Source of the DNA: Fragilaria radians
Taxonomy: Eukaryota > Bacillariophyta > Fragilariophyceae > Fragilariales > Fragilariaceae
Assembly: GCA_900642245.1 (NCBI GenBank)
Contig: CAAAJI010001091.1
Location: 1-14,183 of the forward strand
Reading direction: 5' to 3'
Length of the DNA: 14,183 nucleotides
Shown here: one piece after another, positions 1 to 6,130 of the stretch
Numbering within the stretch: the first letter of the stretch is position 1
Layout of the letters: each line of letters starts with the position of its first letter
The notes under the pieces: model-generated
What the model was told of the DNA's origin: nothing
Database searches by the model: none
The model's input: only the letters and a program-made list of their open reading frames with translations
Position numbers and translations under genes: made by a program

Positions 1-773
1 TGACGTTTGGGATATTGCACCAGCACGCGGCGCTGGGCGCGTTCCATGAAGCAGATGAAGAGGGTCAGGCCGATGGTCAGGCCGATGATCGCAAGCACGG
101 TGGTGGCGTCCATCGAGCCGCTTCGGCCGCCCTCCAGCAGCTGGGCAATGCCGCGCGGCATTGCGGCGACGATGCCCGCCATGATGATCAGGCTGATGCC
201 GTTGCCGATGCCGCGGCTGGTGATCTGCTCGCCGATCCACATCAGGAACAATGTGCCGCCAACGAGGCTGATGGTGGCCGAGATGCGGAACATCATGCCG
301 GGTTCGACCACTGCGCCGATGCCCTGGGTCGCGGCGATGCTTTCAAGCCCGACGGCGATGAAATAGCCCTGCACCGAGGTCAGCAGGACGGTCAGATAGC
401 GGGTGTACTGGTTGAGCTTCTTGCGCCCGGTCTCGCCCTCTTTCTTGAGCGCCTGCCACGACGGGTAGAGGGTGGCGCCAAGCTGCACCACGATCGAGGC
501 GGTGATGTACGGCATCACGCCAAGCGCGACGATCGACATCCGCTCGAGCGCGCCACCTGAGAAGGTGTTGAACACGTCGAGAATGCCGCCGCTCTGTGTT
601 TGGTAGAGCGAGGCCATGGCGGCGGGGTCGATGCCCGGCATCGGAACGAACGACAGCAAGCGGAACAGGATCAGTGCGCCGAGCGTGAACCACAAGCGGG
701 TCTTGAGCTCGGTCGCCTTCGAAAAGCTCGACAGGCTGATGTTGGACGCCAGTTGCTCGGCTGCGGATGCCAT
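1..773 (-). CDS. secY: Preprotein translocase subunit SecY (N-terminal part; 3' end outside window)
   Basis: SecY is the channel-forming subunit of the SecYEG translocon in the inner membrane. It exports unfolded preproteins with SecA and inserts membrane proteins delivered by SRP. The frame is open from an ATG at 771-773 to the window edge, giving 257 residues; the family is usually about 440-455 long, so the C-terminal part is cut off. Visible landmarks are TM1 around residues 26-47, the plug and TM2 region with FSGGALERMSIVALGVMPYI at 71-90, TM3 around 126-145, TM4 around 161-180, the family motif GIGNGISLII at 188-197 opening TM5, and TM6 around 225-243 followed by the basic ERAQRRV start of the next cytosolic loop. 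An AAGGG ribosome binding site lies 6 nt before the ATG. It is the last gene of the spc cluster seen here, separated from rplO by 102 nt with a terminator-like hairpin. Confidence 0.97.
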   Translation of the reverse strand, partial: MASAAEQLASNISLSSFSKATELKTRLWFTLGALILFRLLSFVPMPGIDPAAMASLYQTQSGGILDVFNTFSGGALERMSIVALGVMPYITASIVVQLGATLYPSWQALKKEGETGRKKLNQYTRYLTVLLTSVQGYFIAVGLESIAATQGIGAVVEPGMMFRISATISLVGGTLFLMWIGEQITSRGIGNGISLIIMAGIVAAMPRGIAQLLEGGRSGSMDATTVLAIIGLTIGLTLFICFMERAQRRVLVQYPKR

Positions 774-784
774 TCGATACCCTT

Positions 785-825
785 AAAAAAATCAAGGCGG
801 CGGCGGACTGTAGCCCCCCGCCGCC
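785..825 (-). terminator. Terminator-like or attenuator hairpin between rplO and secY
   Basis: Read on the minus strand, GGCGGCGG (825-818) pairs perfectly with CCGCCGCC (803-796) around a 14-nt loop. This is followed by TTGA and then seven T's (791-785). That is the shape of an intrinsic terminator: a GC-only 8-bp stem with a U-tract. It sits about 50 nt after the rplO stop and directly before the secY ribosome binding site. Since secY is normally co-transcribed with the spc genes, partial termination is more likely than a full stop. Termination itself is inferred, not shown. Confidence 0.6.
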
Positions 826-875
826 AGATATAGTCACTAGAGGCGCAATGCGAAGCCCCCCAAGCGCCGAAGCGT

Positions 876-1436
876 TTAGGCGCCCTTCTTTTTCGCGGCG
901 TTCTTTTCGTCCTTGATGGCGATCCGCTCGAGGCGAACCTTGCCCTTCTTGGCTGCGGCCTTCTCGGCAGCGGTGACGACTTCCATCACTTCTACCTTGC
1001 CGCCGGCCTTCTCGACGGCCTCGATCGCGCCCTTCGACGCTCCCGAAACCTTGAAGCTGACCTTGGCGGTAAGCACGCCCTTGGCGAGCAGACGGACACC
1101 GTCCCGGCCACCGCGCGCGAGGCCGGCGGCCTTCAGCGTTGCATGATCCAGCGTGCCGCTGTCGGCGAGCTTGCCCGCGTCGATCATCTTCTGGATCGCG
1201 CCAAGGTTTACCTCGGCGAAATCCTTGGCGAAGATATTGTTGAAGCCGCGCTTCGGGAGACGCATGTGGAGCGGCATCTGGCCGCCTTCGAAGCCCTTGA
1301 TCGAGACGCCTGAACGGCTCTTCTGGCCCTTCTGGCCGCGCCCGGCGGTCTTGCCCTTGCCCGAGCCAATGCCGCGTCCGACGCGCATGCGGCTCTTGCG
1401 AGCACCATCATTATCGCGGAGTTCGTTCAGTTTCAT
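876..1436 (-). CDS. rplO: 50S ribosomal protein L15
   Basis: L15 is a late-assembly 23S rRNA-binding protein of the large subunit. The 186-residue product opens MKLNELRDNDGARKSRMRVG, followed by the glycine-rich RGIGSGKGKTAGRG segment (residues 21-34) and GVSIKGFEGGQMPLHMRLPK (43-62), all typical of bacterial L15. The family signature near the end of the core runs from about 114 to 150 (VRLLAKG, then AIEAVEKAGGKVEV). The E. coli protein has about 144 residues. Here an extra Lys/Ala-rich tail of roughly 35 residues ends in AAKKKGA. The ATG at 1434-1436 matches the family start. A GTG three codons upstream is possible but less likely, and no strong Shine-Dalgarno is visible before either. It lies 66 nt after rpmD. 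Confidence 0.97.
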   Translation of the reverse strand: MKLNELRDNDGARKSRMRVGRGIGSGKGKTAGRGQKGQKSRSGVSIKGFEGGQMPLHMRLPKRGFNNIFAKDFAEVNLGAIQKMIDAGKLADSGTLDHATLKAAGLARGGRDGVRLLAKGVLTAKVSFKVSGASKGAIEAVEKAGGKVEVMEVVTAAEKAAAKKGKVRLERIAIKDEKNAAKKKGA

Positions 1437-1502
1437 GTCGTGCACTCGCTTTCGCTTATTTCGCGCAGGGCAATGGCAATCGCCAGCGCCCGATGGTTGA
1501 GA

Positions 1503-1679
1503 TTATTGCTCGATCCTGAGCAGATGCGCGACCTTGCGTACCTGGCCCATGACCTCGGGGGTTGCCTCGCACTCAACGGTGCGGTGCATCTTGTTGAGGC
1601 CAAGCCCGACGAGCGTCGCCCGCTGGGTCTTGTCGCGACGGATCGGCGATCCGGTCTGGGTGATCTTGATAGTCGCCAT
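1503..1679 (-). CDS. rpmD: 50S ribosomal protein L30
   Basis: L30 is a small 23S rRNA-binding protein of the large subunit. The frame gives 58 residues beginning MATIKITQTGSPIRR and containing the family core RATLVGLGLNKMHRTVE (residues 20-36) and GQVRKVAHLLRIEQ at the end. Its length matches bacterial L30 (about 59). The gene fills the space between rpsE and rplO, its standard position in the spc operon. Two ATG codons stand side by side (1677-1682). I chose the second because family members start MATIKI; the first would add one Met. The GGAG ribosome binding site lies inside the last codons of rpsE, 8 nt from the chosen ATG, so its translation is probably coupled to S5. Confidence 0.95.
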   Translation of the reverse strand: MATIKITQTGSPIRRDKTQRATLVGLGLNKMHRTVECEATPEVMGQVRKVAHLLRIEQ

Positions 1680-1684
1680 CATAC

Positions 1685-2530
1685 TTACTCCGCGATCGCT
1701 TCGGCGGTTGCGTCCGCCTCGGCGGATGCCATGCCGCCACGGCCGAGGAGGTCGGCGACCTTCTTGCCGCGACGCTGCGCGACCGAGCGGGGACTGGTCT
1801 GCTCCTTCAAGGCCTCGAAGGTAGCGCGGATCATGTTGTACGGGTTGGACGTGCCAACCGACTTGGTCACCACGTCGGCCACGCCGAGCGTCTCGAACAC
1901 GGCGCGCATCGGCCCGCCAGCGATGATGCCGGTCCCCGACGGAGCCGAACGAACGGTGACCTTGCCTGCACCGAAATGGCCCTTGCCATCATGATGCAGC
2001 GTGCGGCCATCGCGCAGCGGAACGCGGATCATCGACTTCTTGGCAGCGGCAGTCGCCTTGGAGATCGCCTCCGGCACTTCGCGCGCCTTGCCATGACCGA
2101 AGCCAGAGCGGCCCTTGCCGTCGCCGACCACCACCAAAGCCGCGAAACCGAAGCGCTTGCCGCCCTTGACGGTCTTCGACACGCGATTGATGTGGACCAG
2201 TTTCTCGATCAGTTCCTCGCCGCCGTCATCGGCACCGCGCGGACCGCCGCGACGATTGTCGCGTCCACCACGATTGGCGCCGCCGCCACGATTGTCACGG
2301 CCACCGCCGCCACCGGGGCCACCACGACCACGGCCGCCACGCGGACCGCGAGCATCGCGCTCGGGCTGGGCCGGAGCTTCAGGCGCAGCGGCTTCGGGAG
2401 CAGAGGGAGTCGCCTCAACCGGAGCTTCGGCCGCAGCCGCTGCTTCCGTAGCAGCCGGAGCGGGCGCCGCGGCTTCGGGAGCCGGGGTCGCGGTTTCGTC
2501 CGCCTTGGGGGTTTCGTTTTCGTCAGCCAT
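1685..2530 (-). CDS. rpsE: 30S ribosomal protein S5 with a long N-terminal extension
   Basis: S5 is a small-subunit protein near the decoding centre. It helps mRNA unwinding and translational accuracy, and its loop is where spectinomycin-resistance changes map in E. coli. The 281-residue product has a normal S5 core from about residue 105 (EELIEKLVHINRVSKTVKGG, then ALVVVGDGKGRSGFGHGKAR). The core includes the C-terminal domain GTGIIAGGPMRAVFE and SVGTSNPYNMIRATFEAL. The spectinomycin-loop residues VSKTVKGG look wild-type. Bacterial S5 is usually about 165-200 residues, so about 95-100 residues here are extra. Residues 1-58 are Ala/Pro/Glu-rich and 59-100 are Gly/Arg/Asn-rich with repeated RGG and RDNR units. 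The ATG abuts the rplR stop codon (TAAATG), and a GGAG site lies 6 nt upstream inside rplR. A shorter start after the extension has no internal Met to support it. Confidence 0.96.
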   Translation of the reverse strand: MADENETPKADETATPAPEAAAPAPAATEAAAAAEAPVEATPSAPEAAAPEAPAQPERDARGPRGGRGRGGPGGGGGRDNRGGGANRGGRDNRRGGPRGADDGGEELIEKLVHINRVSKTVKGGKRFGFAALVVVGDGKGRSGFGHGKAREVPEAISKATAAAKKSMIRVPLRDGRTLHHDGKGHFGAGKVTVRSAPSGTGIIAGGPMRAVFETLGVADVVTKSVGTSNPYNMIRATFEALKEQTSPRSVAQRRGKKVADLLGRGGMASAEADATAEAIAE

Positions 2531-2884
2531 TTAGAACTCCAGTCCGCCCTCTCGGGCGGCATCGGCGAGGGCTTTCACCCGGCCATGGAAAAGGAAACCA
2601 CCGCGGTCGAAGACGACCGACGAGACGCCGGCCTCCTTGGCGCGCGCGGCGAGGGTCTTGCCGACAATGGCAGCACCGTCGCGGGTGGCGCTGGTCTTGC
2701 CCTTGAGCTCCTTGTCCAGGGTCGAGGCCGAGGCCAACGTCTTGCCCTCGGCATCGTCGATGACCTGGGCATAGATGTGACGGCCCGAGCGGTGGACCGA
2801 CAACCGGGGCTTGCCGACGCCACGAGCGCGGAGGGTGGAGCGGACGCGCTGACGGCGCCGATCGAAGAGAGAGAGTTTCGCCAT
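2531..2884 (-). CDS. rplR: 50S ribosomal protein L18
   Basis: L18 binds 5S rRNA and, with L5 and L25-type proteins, anchors it in the central protuberance of the large subunit. The product is 117 residues, the standard bacterial length. It shows the usual basic N-terminus (FDRRRQRVRSTLRAR), the KPRLSVHRSGRHIYAQVIDD strand region (residues 25-44), and the ending VVFDRGGFLFHGRVKALADA plus REGGLEF that closes most L18 proteins. Its ATG comes two nucleotides after the rplF stop, and its TAA touches the rpsE ATG, so it is embedded in a tightly coupled run. Nothing is unusual. Confidence 0.98.
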   Translation of the reverse strand: MAKLSLFDRRRQRVRSTLRARGVGKPRLSVHRSGRHIYAQVIDDAEGKTLASASTLDKELKGKTSATRDGAAIVGKTLAARAKEAGVSSVVFDRGGFLFHGRVKALADAAREGGLEF

Positions 2885-2886
2885 GG

Positions 2887-3423
2887 CTACTTCTTCTTGC
2901 CTTCTTTGCGGAAGATGAACTCGCCGCGATACTTGATGCCCTTGCCCTTGTAGGGCTCGGGCTTGCGCCAGCGGCGGATCTCAGCGGCAACCTGGCCGAC
3001 CTTCTGACGGTCGATCCCGCTGATCTCTACCGTATTGGCGTCGGGGGTCTTGACCTCGACACCTTCCGGCACGGCGTAATTGACGTCATGGCTATAGCCG
3101 AGCTGGAGCCTGAGGTTCCTGCCCTGGGCCTGCGCGCGATAGCCGACGCCGTTGATTTCGAGCACCTTGACGAAGCCCTCGGTCACGCCCGTGACGAGGT
3201 TCTGCACGTTGGTACGCTGCATTCCCCAGGCGGCGCGCGCACGCTGCGAAGGAGCAACCGGCGTGATGCTGATCTGGCCTTCCTCGAGCGTGGTCGTGAC
3301 GAGATCGTCGAGCAGCGCCATGGCCAGGCTGCCCTTGGGCCCCTTGACGGTAAGGGTGCGCCCCTCGACCGCGGCGCTGACGCCCGACGGCATCGGCACT
3401 GGTTTCTTACCGATACGTGACAT
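2887..3423 (-). CDS. rplF: 50S ribosomal protein L6
   Basis: L6 binds 23S rRNA near the sarcin-ricin loop and the factor-binding site of the large subunit. The 178-residue product matches the usual length (E. coli 177). It begins MSRIGKKPVPMPSGV, has the NGVGYRAQ segment at residues 91-98, and carries the C-terminal family signature RKPEPYKGKGIKYRGE (153-168), ending in a lysine cluster. The start codon overlaps the rpsH stop by one base (TGATG). A strong GGAGG site lies 7 nt upstream, so L6 is probably translated in coupling with S8. Nothing is unusual. Confidence 0.98.
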   Translation of the reverse strand: MSRIGKKPVPMPSGVSAAVEGRTLTVKGPKGSLAMALLDDLVTTTLEEGQISITPVAPSQRARAAWGMQRTNVQNLVTGVTEGFVKVLEINGVGYRAQAQGRNLRLQLGYSHDVNYAVPEGVEVKTPDANTVEISGIDRQKVGQVAAEIRRWRKPEPYKGKGIKYRGEFIFRKEGKKK

Positions 3424-3818
3424 CAGAACACCTCCGCCAGCACTTCGCCACCGACATTCTGGTCGCGCGCTTCGGCGTCGGACAGAACGCCGCGGGGCGT
3501 CGAGACAATCGTGATTCCAAGGCCATTGCGGATGCGCGGCAGTTCGCTCGAACCCGAATAGACCCGGCGACCGGGCTTCGAGACTCGTGCGACATGCTGG
3601 ATCGCCGGCTGGCCTTCGAAATATTTGAGCTCGATGCGCAGGCCTTTCTGGCCGGCAAGCTCTTCTTCGGCATAACCACGGATATAGCCTTCACGCTGAA
3701 GCACATCGAGCACGTTGGCGCGAAGCTTCGACGCCGGCGTCAGGATACTATCCTTGCGCGCCTGCTGGCCATTGCGAATGCGGGTGAGCATATCACCCAG
3801 GGGATCGGTCATCGGCAT
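3423..3818 (-). CDS. rpsH: 30S ribosomal protein S8
   Basis: S8 is a primary 16S rRNA-binding protein organising the central domain of the small subunit. In E. coli it also represses translation of the spc operon by binding its mRNA. The 131-residue product opens MPMTDPLGDMLTRIRN and has YFEGQPAIQHVARVSKPGRR in the middle. It ends with the family signature ISTPRG-like region (IVSTPRGVLSDAEA) and a run ending GGEVLAEVF. I chose the ATG at 3818 because an AAGG site lies about 8 nt upstream and relatives carry two residues before TDPLGD. The Met two codons later would be too far from it. It starts 9 nt after rpsN and overlaps rplF by one base. Confidence 0.97.
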   Translation of the reverse strand: MPMTDPLGDMLTRIRNGQQARKDSILTPASKLRANVLDVLQREGYIRGYAEEELAGQKGLRIELKYFEGQPAIQHVARVSKPGRRVYSGSSELPRIRNGLGITIVSTPRGVLSDAEARDQNVGGEVLAEVF

Positions 3819-3827
3819 CAGCGGCCC

Positions 3828-4133
3828 TTACCAGCTCGACTTTGTGAGACCGGGAATCAGGCCTGCATTGCCCATCTCCCGGAGCATGATCCGCGACAGG
3901 CGGAACTTGCGATAATATCCCCGCGAACGGCCGGTCAGCTCGCAGCGGTTGCGGATTCGGGTCGGGTTGCCGTTGCGCGGCAGCTCGGCCATCTTGAGGC
4001 GCGCCATCAGACGCTCGGTCTCGTCGACCGATTTGTCATTCGCCGTCGCCTTCAGCTTCGCAAGCTTCGTCGCAGTCTTCGCGACGAGCTTCTTGCGACG
4101 CTCATTCTTGTTTACGGAACTCAGTTTCGCCAT
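3828..4133 (-). CDS. rpsN: 30S ribosomal protein S14 (zinc-independent type)
   Basis: S14 binds the 3' major domain of 16S rRNA in the head of the small subunit. The 101-residue product is the long form without the CXXC pairs of zinc-binding S14; only one cysteine is seen (RNRCELTG). Landmarks are the basic N-terminus NKNERRKKLVAK, the PRNGNPTRIRNRCELTGRSR block at residues 52-71, and the conserved ending LSRIMLREMGNAGLIPGLTK then SSW. The 38-nt gap upstream holds a perfect 7-bp hairpin containing the AGGAG sequence that would serve as its ribosome binding site. This suggests control of S14 translation, although the AGGAG-to-ATG distance (12 nt) is longer than usual. Confidence 0.98.
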   Translation of the reverse strand: MAKLSSVNKNERRKKLVAKTATKLAKLKATANDKSVDETERLMARLKMAELPRNGNPTRIRNRCELTGRSRGYYRKFRLSRIMLREMGNAGLIPGLTKSSW

Positions 4134-4142
4134 GACTTAAGT

Positions 4143-4158
4143 TCTCTCCTGGGAGAGA
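4143..4158 (-). promoter_or_regulatory. Hairpin covering the rpsN ribosome binding site
   Basis: On the minus strand TCTCTCC (4158-4152) and GGAGAGA (4149-4143) form a perfect 7-bp inverted repeat with a 2-nt centre, equivalent to 6 bp with a CCAG tetraloop. The 3' arm contains AGGAG, the best Shine-Dalgarno candidate for rpsN, so folding would hide it. There is no T-run after the stem, so it does not look like a terminator. A role in translational control is inferred. The known S8 repressor site in E. coli lies one gene earlier, at the rplX-rplE junction. Confidence 0.5.
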
Positions 4159-4171
4159 CCTCACAAACCGC

Positions 4172-4771
4172 TTACGCGGCCTGCTTGGCCTCTGTGGTTT
4201 CGTCGGCCGGGAACGGGAAGTTGAAGAGGCGCAGCAATTCGCGCGCTTCCTCGTCCGTGTTCGCGGTCGTGGTGATGATGACGTCCATGCCCCGAACGGT
4301 GTCGATCGAGTCATAGTTGATCTCGGTGAACACGATCTGTTCCTTGAGACCCATTGCGTAATTGCCGCGGCCGTCGAACGACTTCGGGTTGAGGCCGCGG
4401 AAATCCCGGACGCGCGGCAGGGCGATGGTCACCAGCCGGTCGAGGAATTCGTACATCCGCTCACGGCGCAAGGTGACCTTGCAACCGATCGGCATGCCTT
4501 CGCGCAGCTTGAACTGGGCGATCGACTTCTTGGCCTTGGTGATGACCGGCTTCTGGCCCGAGATCAGTTCCATCTCGGTCGCGGCCTTCTCGACCTTCTT
4601 CTTGTCCTGGGTCGCTTCGCCAACGCCCATATTGATGACGATCTTGTCGAGCCGCGGGACCGCCATGCGGTTCTTGTAGCCGAACTTTTCGATCATCGCG
4701 GGGGCGATGCGCTCGTCATAATCAGTCTTGAGGCGCGGGATGTACGCGCCGTCGGTTTTGGCTTCAGCCAT
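4172..4771 (-). CDS. rplE: 50S ribosomal protein L5
   Basis: L5 binds 5S rRNA and contacts the P-site tRNA elbow in the central protuberance. The 199-residue product contains the family signature region PRLDKIVINMGVGEA (residues 39-53), GQKPVITKAKKSIAQFKLRE (72-91), the loop LPRVRDFRGLNPKSFDGRGN (118-137), and GMDVIITTTANTDEEARELL (161-180). E. coli L5 is 179 residues. The extra length here is a short N-terminal piece (MAEAKTDGAYI) and an Ala/Glu-containing tail. The ATG overlaps the end of rplX by 8 nt (ATGGCTGA), with a GGGGAG site 7 nt upstream, a sign of translational coupling. Confidence 0.98.
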   Translation of the reverse strand: MAEAKTDGAYIPRLKTDYDERIAPAMIEKFGYKNRMAVPRLDKIVINMGVGEATQDKKKVEKAATEMELISGQKPVITKAKKSIAQFKLREGMPIGCKVTLRRERMYEFLDRLVTIALPRVRDFRGLNPKSFDGRGNYAMGLKEQIVFTEINYDSIDTVRGMDVIITTTANTDEEARELLRLFNFPFPADETTEAKQAA

Positions 4772-5084
4772 TGATCAACTCCCCGGACTTGGCGGCCACG
4801 CGGACCTTCTTGCCGTCCCTGGTTTCGAAGCGGACGCGCGTTGCCTTGCCCGACTTGGGATCGGCAACCGCGACCTTGGAAACGTGCATCGGCGCTTCAC
4901 GACGCTCGAGGCCACCTTGCGGATTGGCCTGGCTCGCCTTGCGATGACGGATCGCGACGTTGATGCCCGACACGACGACCTTGCCGTCCTTGGGCATCGA
5001 CTTGACGACCTCGCCGGTGCGGCCCTTGTCCTTGCCGGACAGGATCACGACGGTGTCGCCCTTGCGGATTTTCTGAGTCGCCAT
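4764..5084 (-). CDS. rplX: 50S ribosomal protein L24
   Basis: L24 is an early-assembly protein that binds the 5' end of 23S rRNA near the exit tunnel. The 106-residue product starts MATQKIRKGDTVVILSGKDK, a KOW motif spanning about residues 7-33 (GRTGEVVK follows). It continues with VSGINVAIRHRK (38-49) and the conserved GGLERREAPMHVSKVAV segment (57-73). The open frame extends upstream, but the ATG at 5082-5084 is the right start. It lies one base after the rplN stop, matches the family N-terminus, and has a GGAGG site 9 nt before it. The end overlaps rplE by 8 nt. Confidence 0.97.
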   Translation of the reverse strand: MATQKIRKGDTVVILSGKDKGRTGEVVKSMPKDGKVVVSGINVAIRHRKASQANPQGGLERREAPMHVSKVAVADPKSGKATRVRFETRDGKKVRVAAKSGELING

Positions 5085-5085
5085 G

Positions 5086-5454
5086 TTACAGCACCTCCGG
5101 CGCAAGGCTGATGATCTTCATGTGCTTGCGGGCACGCAATTCGCGAACCACCGGGCCAAAGATGCGAGTGCCGATCGGCTCCTCGTTCTTGTTGACCAGC
5201 ACTGCGGCATTGGTGTCGAACCGGATCACCGATCCGTCGGCCCGGCGAATGTCCTTGGCGGTACGAACGATCACCGCACGGTGAACGTCGCCCTTCTTGA
5301 CCTTGCCGCGAGGTGCCGCTTCTTTGACCGAGACGACGATGATGTCGCCGACCCCGGCCACGCGCCGCTTCGAGCCACCAAGCACCTTGATGCACTGGAC
5401 GCGCTTCGCACCGCTATTGTCGGCAACCTCGAGGTTGGACTGCATCTGGATCAT
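5086..5454 (-). CDS. rplN: 50S ribosomal protein L14
   Basis: L14 binds 23S rRNA at the subunit interface and takes part in bridge B8; it is also the docking point of the silencing factor RsfS. The product has 122 residues, the usual length of 122-123. It opens MIQMQSNLEVADNSGAKRVQ and carries the family signature KKGDVHRAVIVRT (residues 53-65) and the FDTNAAVLVN strand (79-88). It ends HMKIISLAPEVL as expected. It begins 29 nt after rpsQ with two AAGGG sequences upstream. In E. coli this gene opens the spc operon, but no promoter is visible in the short gap here, so it is probably read through from the S10 genes. Confidence 0.98.
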   Translation of the reverse strand: MIQMQSNLEVADNSGAKRVQCIKVLGGSKRRVAGVGDIIVVSVKEAAPRGKVKKGDVHRAVIVRTAKDIRRADGSVIRFDTNAAVLVNKNEEPIGTRIFGPVVRELRARKHMKIISLAPEVL

Positions 5455-5483
5455 GGTTCGACCCTTACCCTTTCAAATTACGC

Positions 5484-5879
5484 TTAGGCGTCCGCGTCCG
5501 CATCGGCCTTGGCCTTCTTGGCCTTGGTCGCTGCGGGCTTCGTCGCGGAGCCCTTGGCCGGCGCCTTAGCCGGCTTGGTGTCGGTGGCTTCCGGCGCCGT
5601 GGTGGCGGCGGGAGCCTCGGTCTCGGCCTCGGGCACTACGGCAGCGCCGATACGATCGAGGACGGTCCAGTTCTTCTGCTTGGAGATCGGGGCGCACTCT
5701 TCAATGCGCACCTGCTCCCCCGAACGATAGGCATTGCCTTCGTCATGGGCGTGATACTTTTTCGAAAGCCGGATGATCTTGCCGTACAGCGGGTGCTTCA
5801 CCCGACGTTCGACACGGACCACGACGGTCTTATCACCCTTGTCCGACACGATCGTGCCGCTGAGGACGCGCTTGGGCAT
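5484..5879 (-). CDS. rpsQ: 30S ribosomal protein S17 with a C-terminal Ala/Lys tail
   Basis: S17 is a primary binder of the 5' domain of 16S rRNA. The core covers residues 1 to about 75: MPKRVLSGTIVSDKGDKTVV, the RRVKHPLYGKII segment (25-36), the signature-like RIEECAPISKQKNWTVLD (58-75). E. coli S17 has 84 residues and this product has 131. Residues 82-131 form a low-complexity tail, first acidic and Ala/Thr/Pro-rich, then Lys/Ala-rich, ending ADADADA. The start has a TAAGGAG site 7 nt upstream that overlaps the rpmC stop. No frameshift explains the tail; the frame simply continues. Confidence 0.97.
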   Translation of the reverse strand: MPKRVLSGTIVSDKGDKTVVVRVERRVKHPLYGKIIRLSKKYHAHDEGNAYRSGEQVRIEECAPISKQKNWTVLDRIGAAVVPEAETEAPAATTAPEATDTKPAKAPAKGSATKPAATKAKKAKADADADA

Positions 5880-5890
5880 TCAAATACTCC

Positions 5891-6127
5891 TTACGCCTTG
5901 GCCGCGGCGGGCGCGGGCTTGGCGTTCTGGTCGGCAGCCGCCGACCGGGCGGTCTGGTGCGTCTTGATGCGGGCGATCGAGCGGCGCACGACGCGCACCC
6001 GGCTCGGCTTTTCAAGCTGGTTGGTCGCCGACTGGAAGCGCAGGTTGAATTGCTCGCGCTTCAGTTCGGCGAGGTCGCTCGCCAGCTGGTCGTCGGTCTT
6101 GACCGTGAGATCGTCTTTGGTGGCCAT
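5891..6127 (-). CDS. rpmC: 50S ribosomal protein L29
   Basis: L29 is a small helical protein beside the tunnel exit, where with L23 it forms the docking site for trigger factor and SRP. The 78-residue product contains the family pattern LAELKREQFNLRFQSATNQL (residues 19-38) followed by VRRSIARIKTH (47-57), the two helices of the hairpin. The family is about 63-70 residues, and the extra length is an Ala-rich tail (QNAKPAPAAAKA). It begins 3 nt after the rplP stop, with an AAGGA site 7 nt upstream of the ATG. Confidence 0.96.
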   Translation of the reverse strand: MATKDDLTVKTDDQLASDLAELKREQFNLRFQSATNQLEKPSRVRVVRRSIARIKTHQTARSAAADQNAKPAPAAAKA

Positions 6128-6130
6128 CTG

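Noticed and set aside
343..837. Minus-strand frame of 164 codons overlapping secY
   Set aside because: It is out of frame with SecY, whose frame is open and shows clear family motifs across the whole region.
1976..2953. Plus-strand open frame of 325 codons opposite rpsE and rplR, with Gly/Arg/Ser-rich runs
   Set aside because: The odd composition is the antisense reading of the low-complexity S5 extension; there is no independent evidence for a gene.
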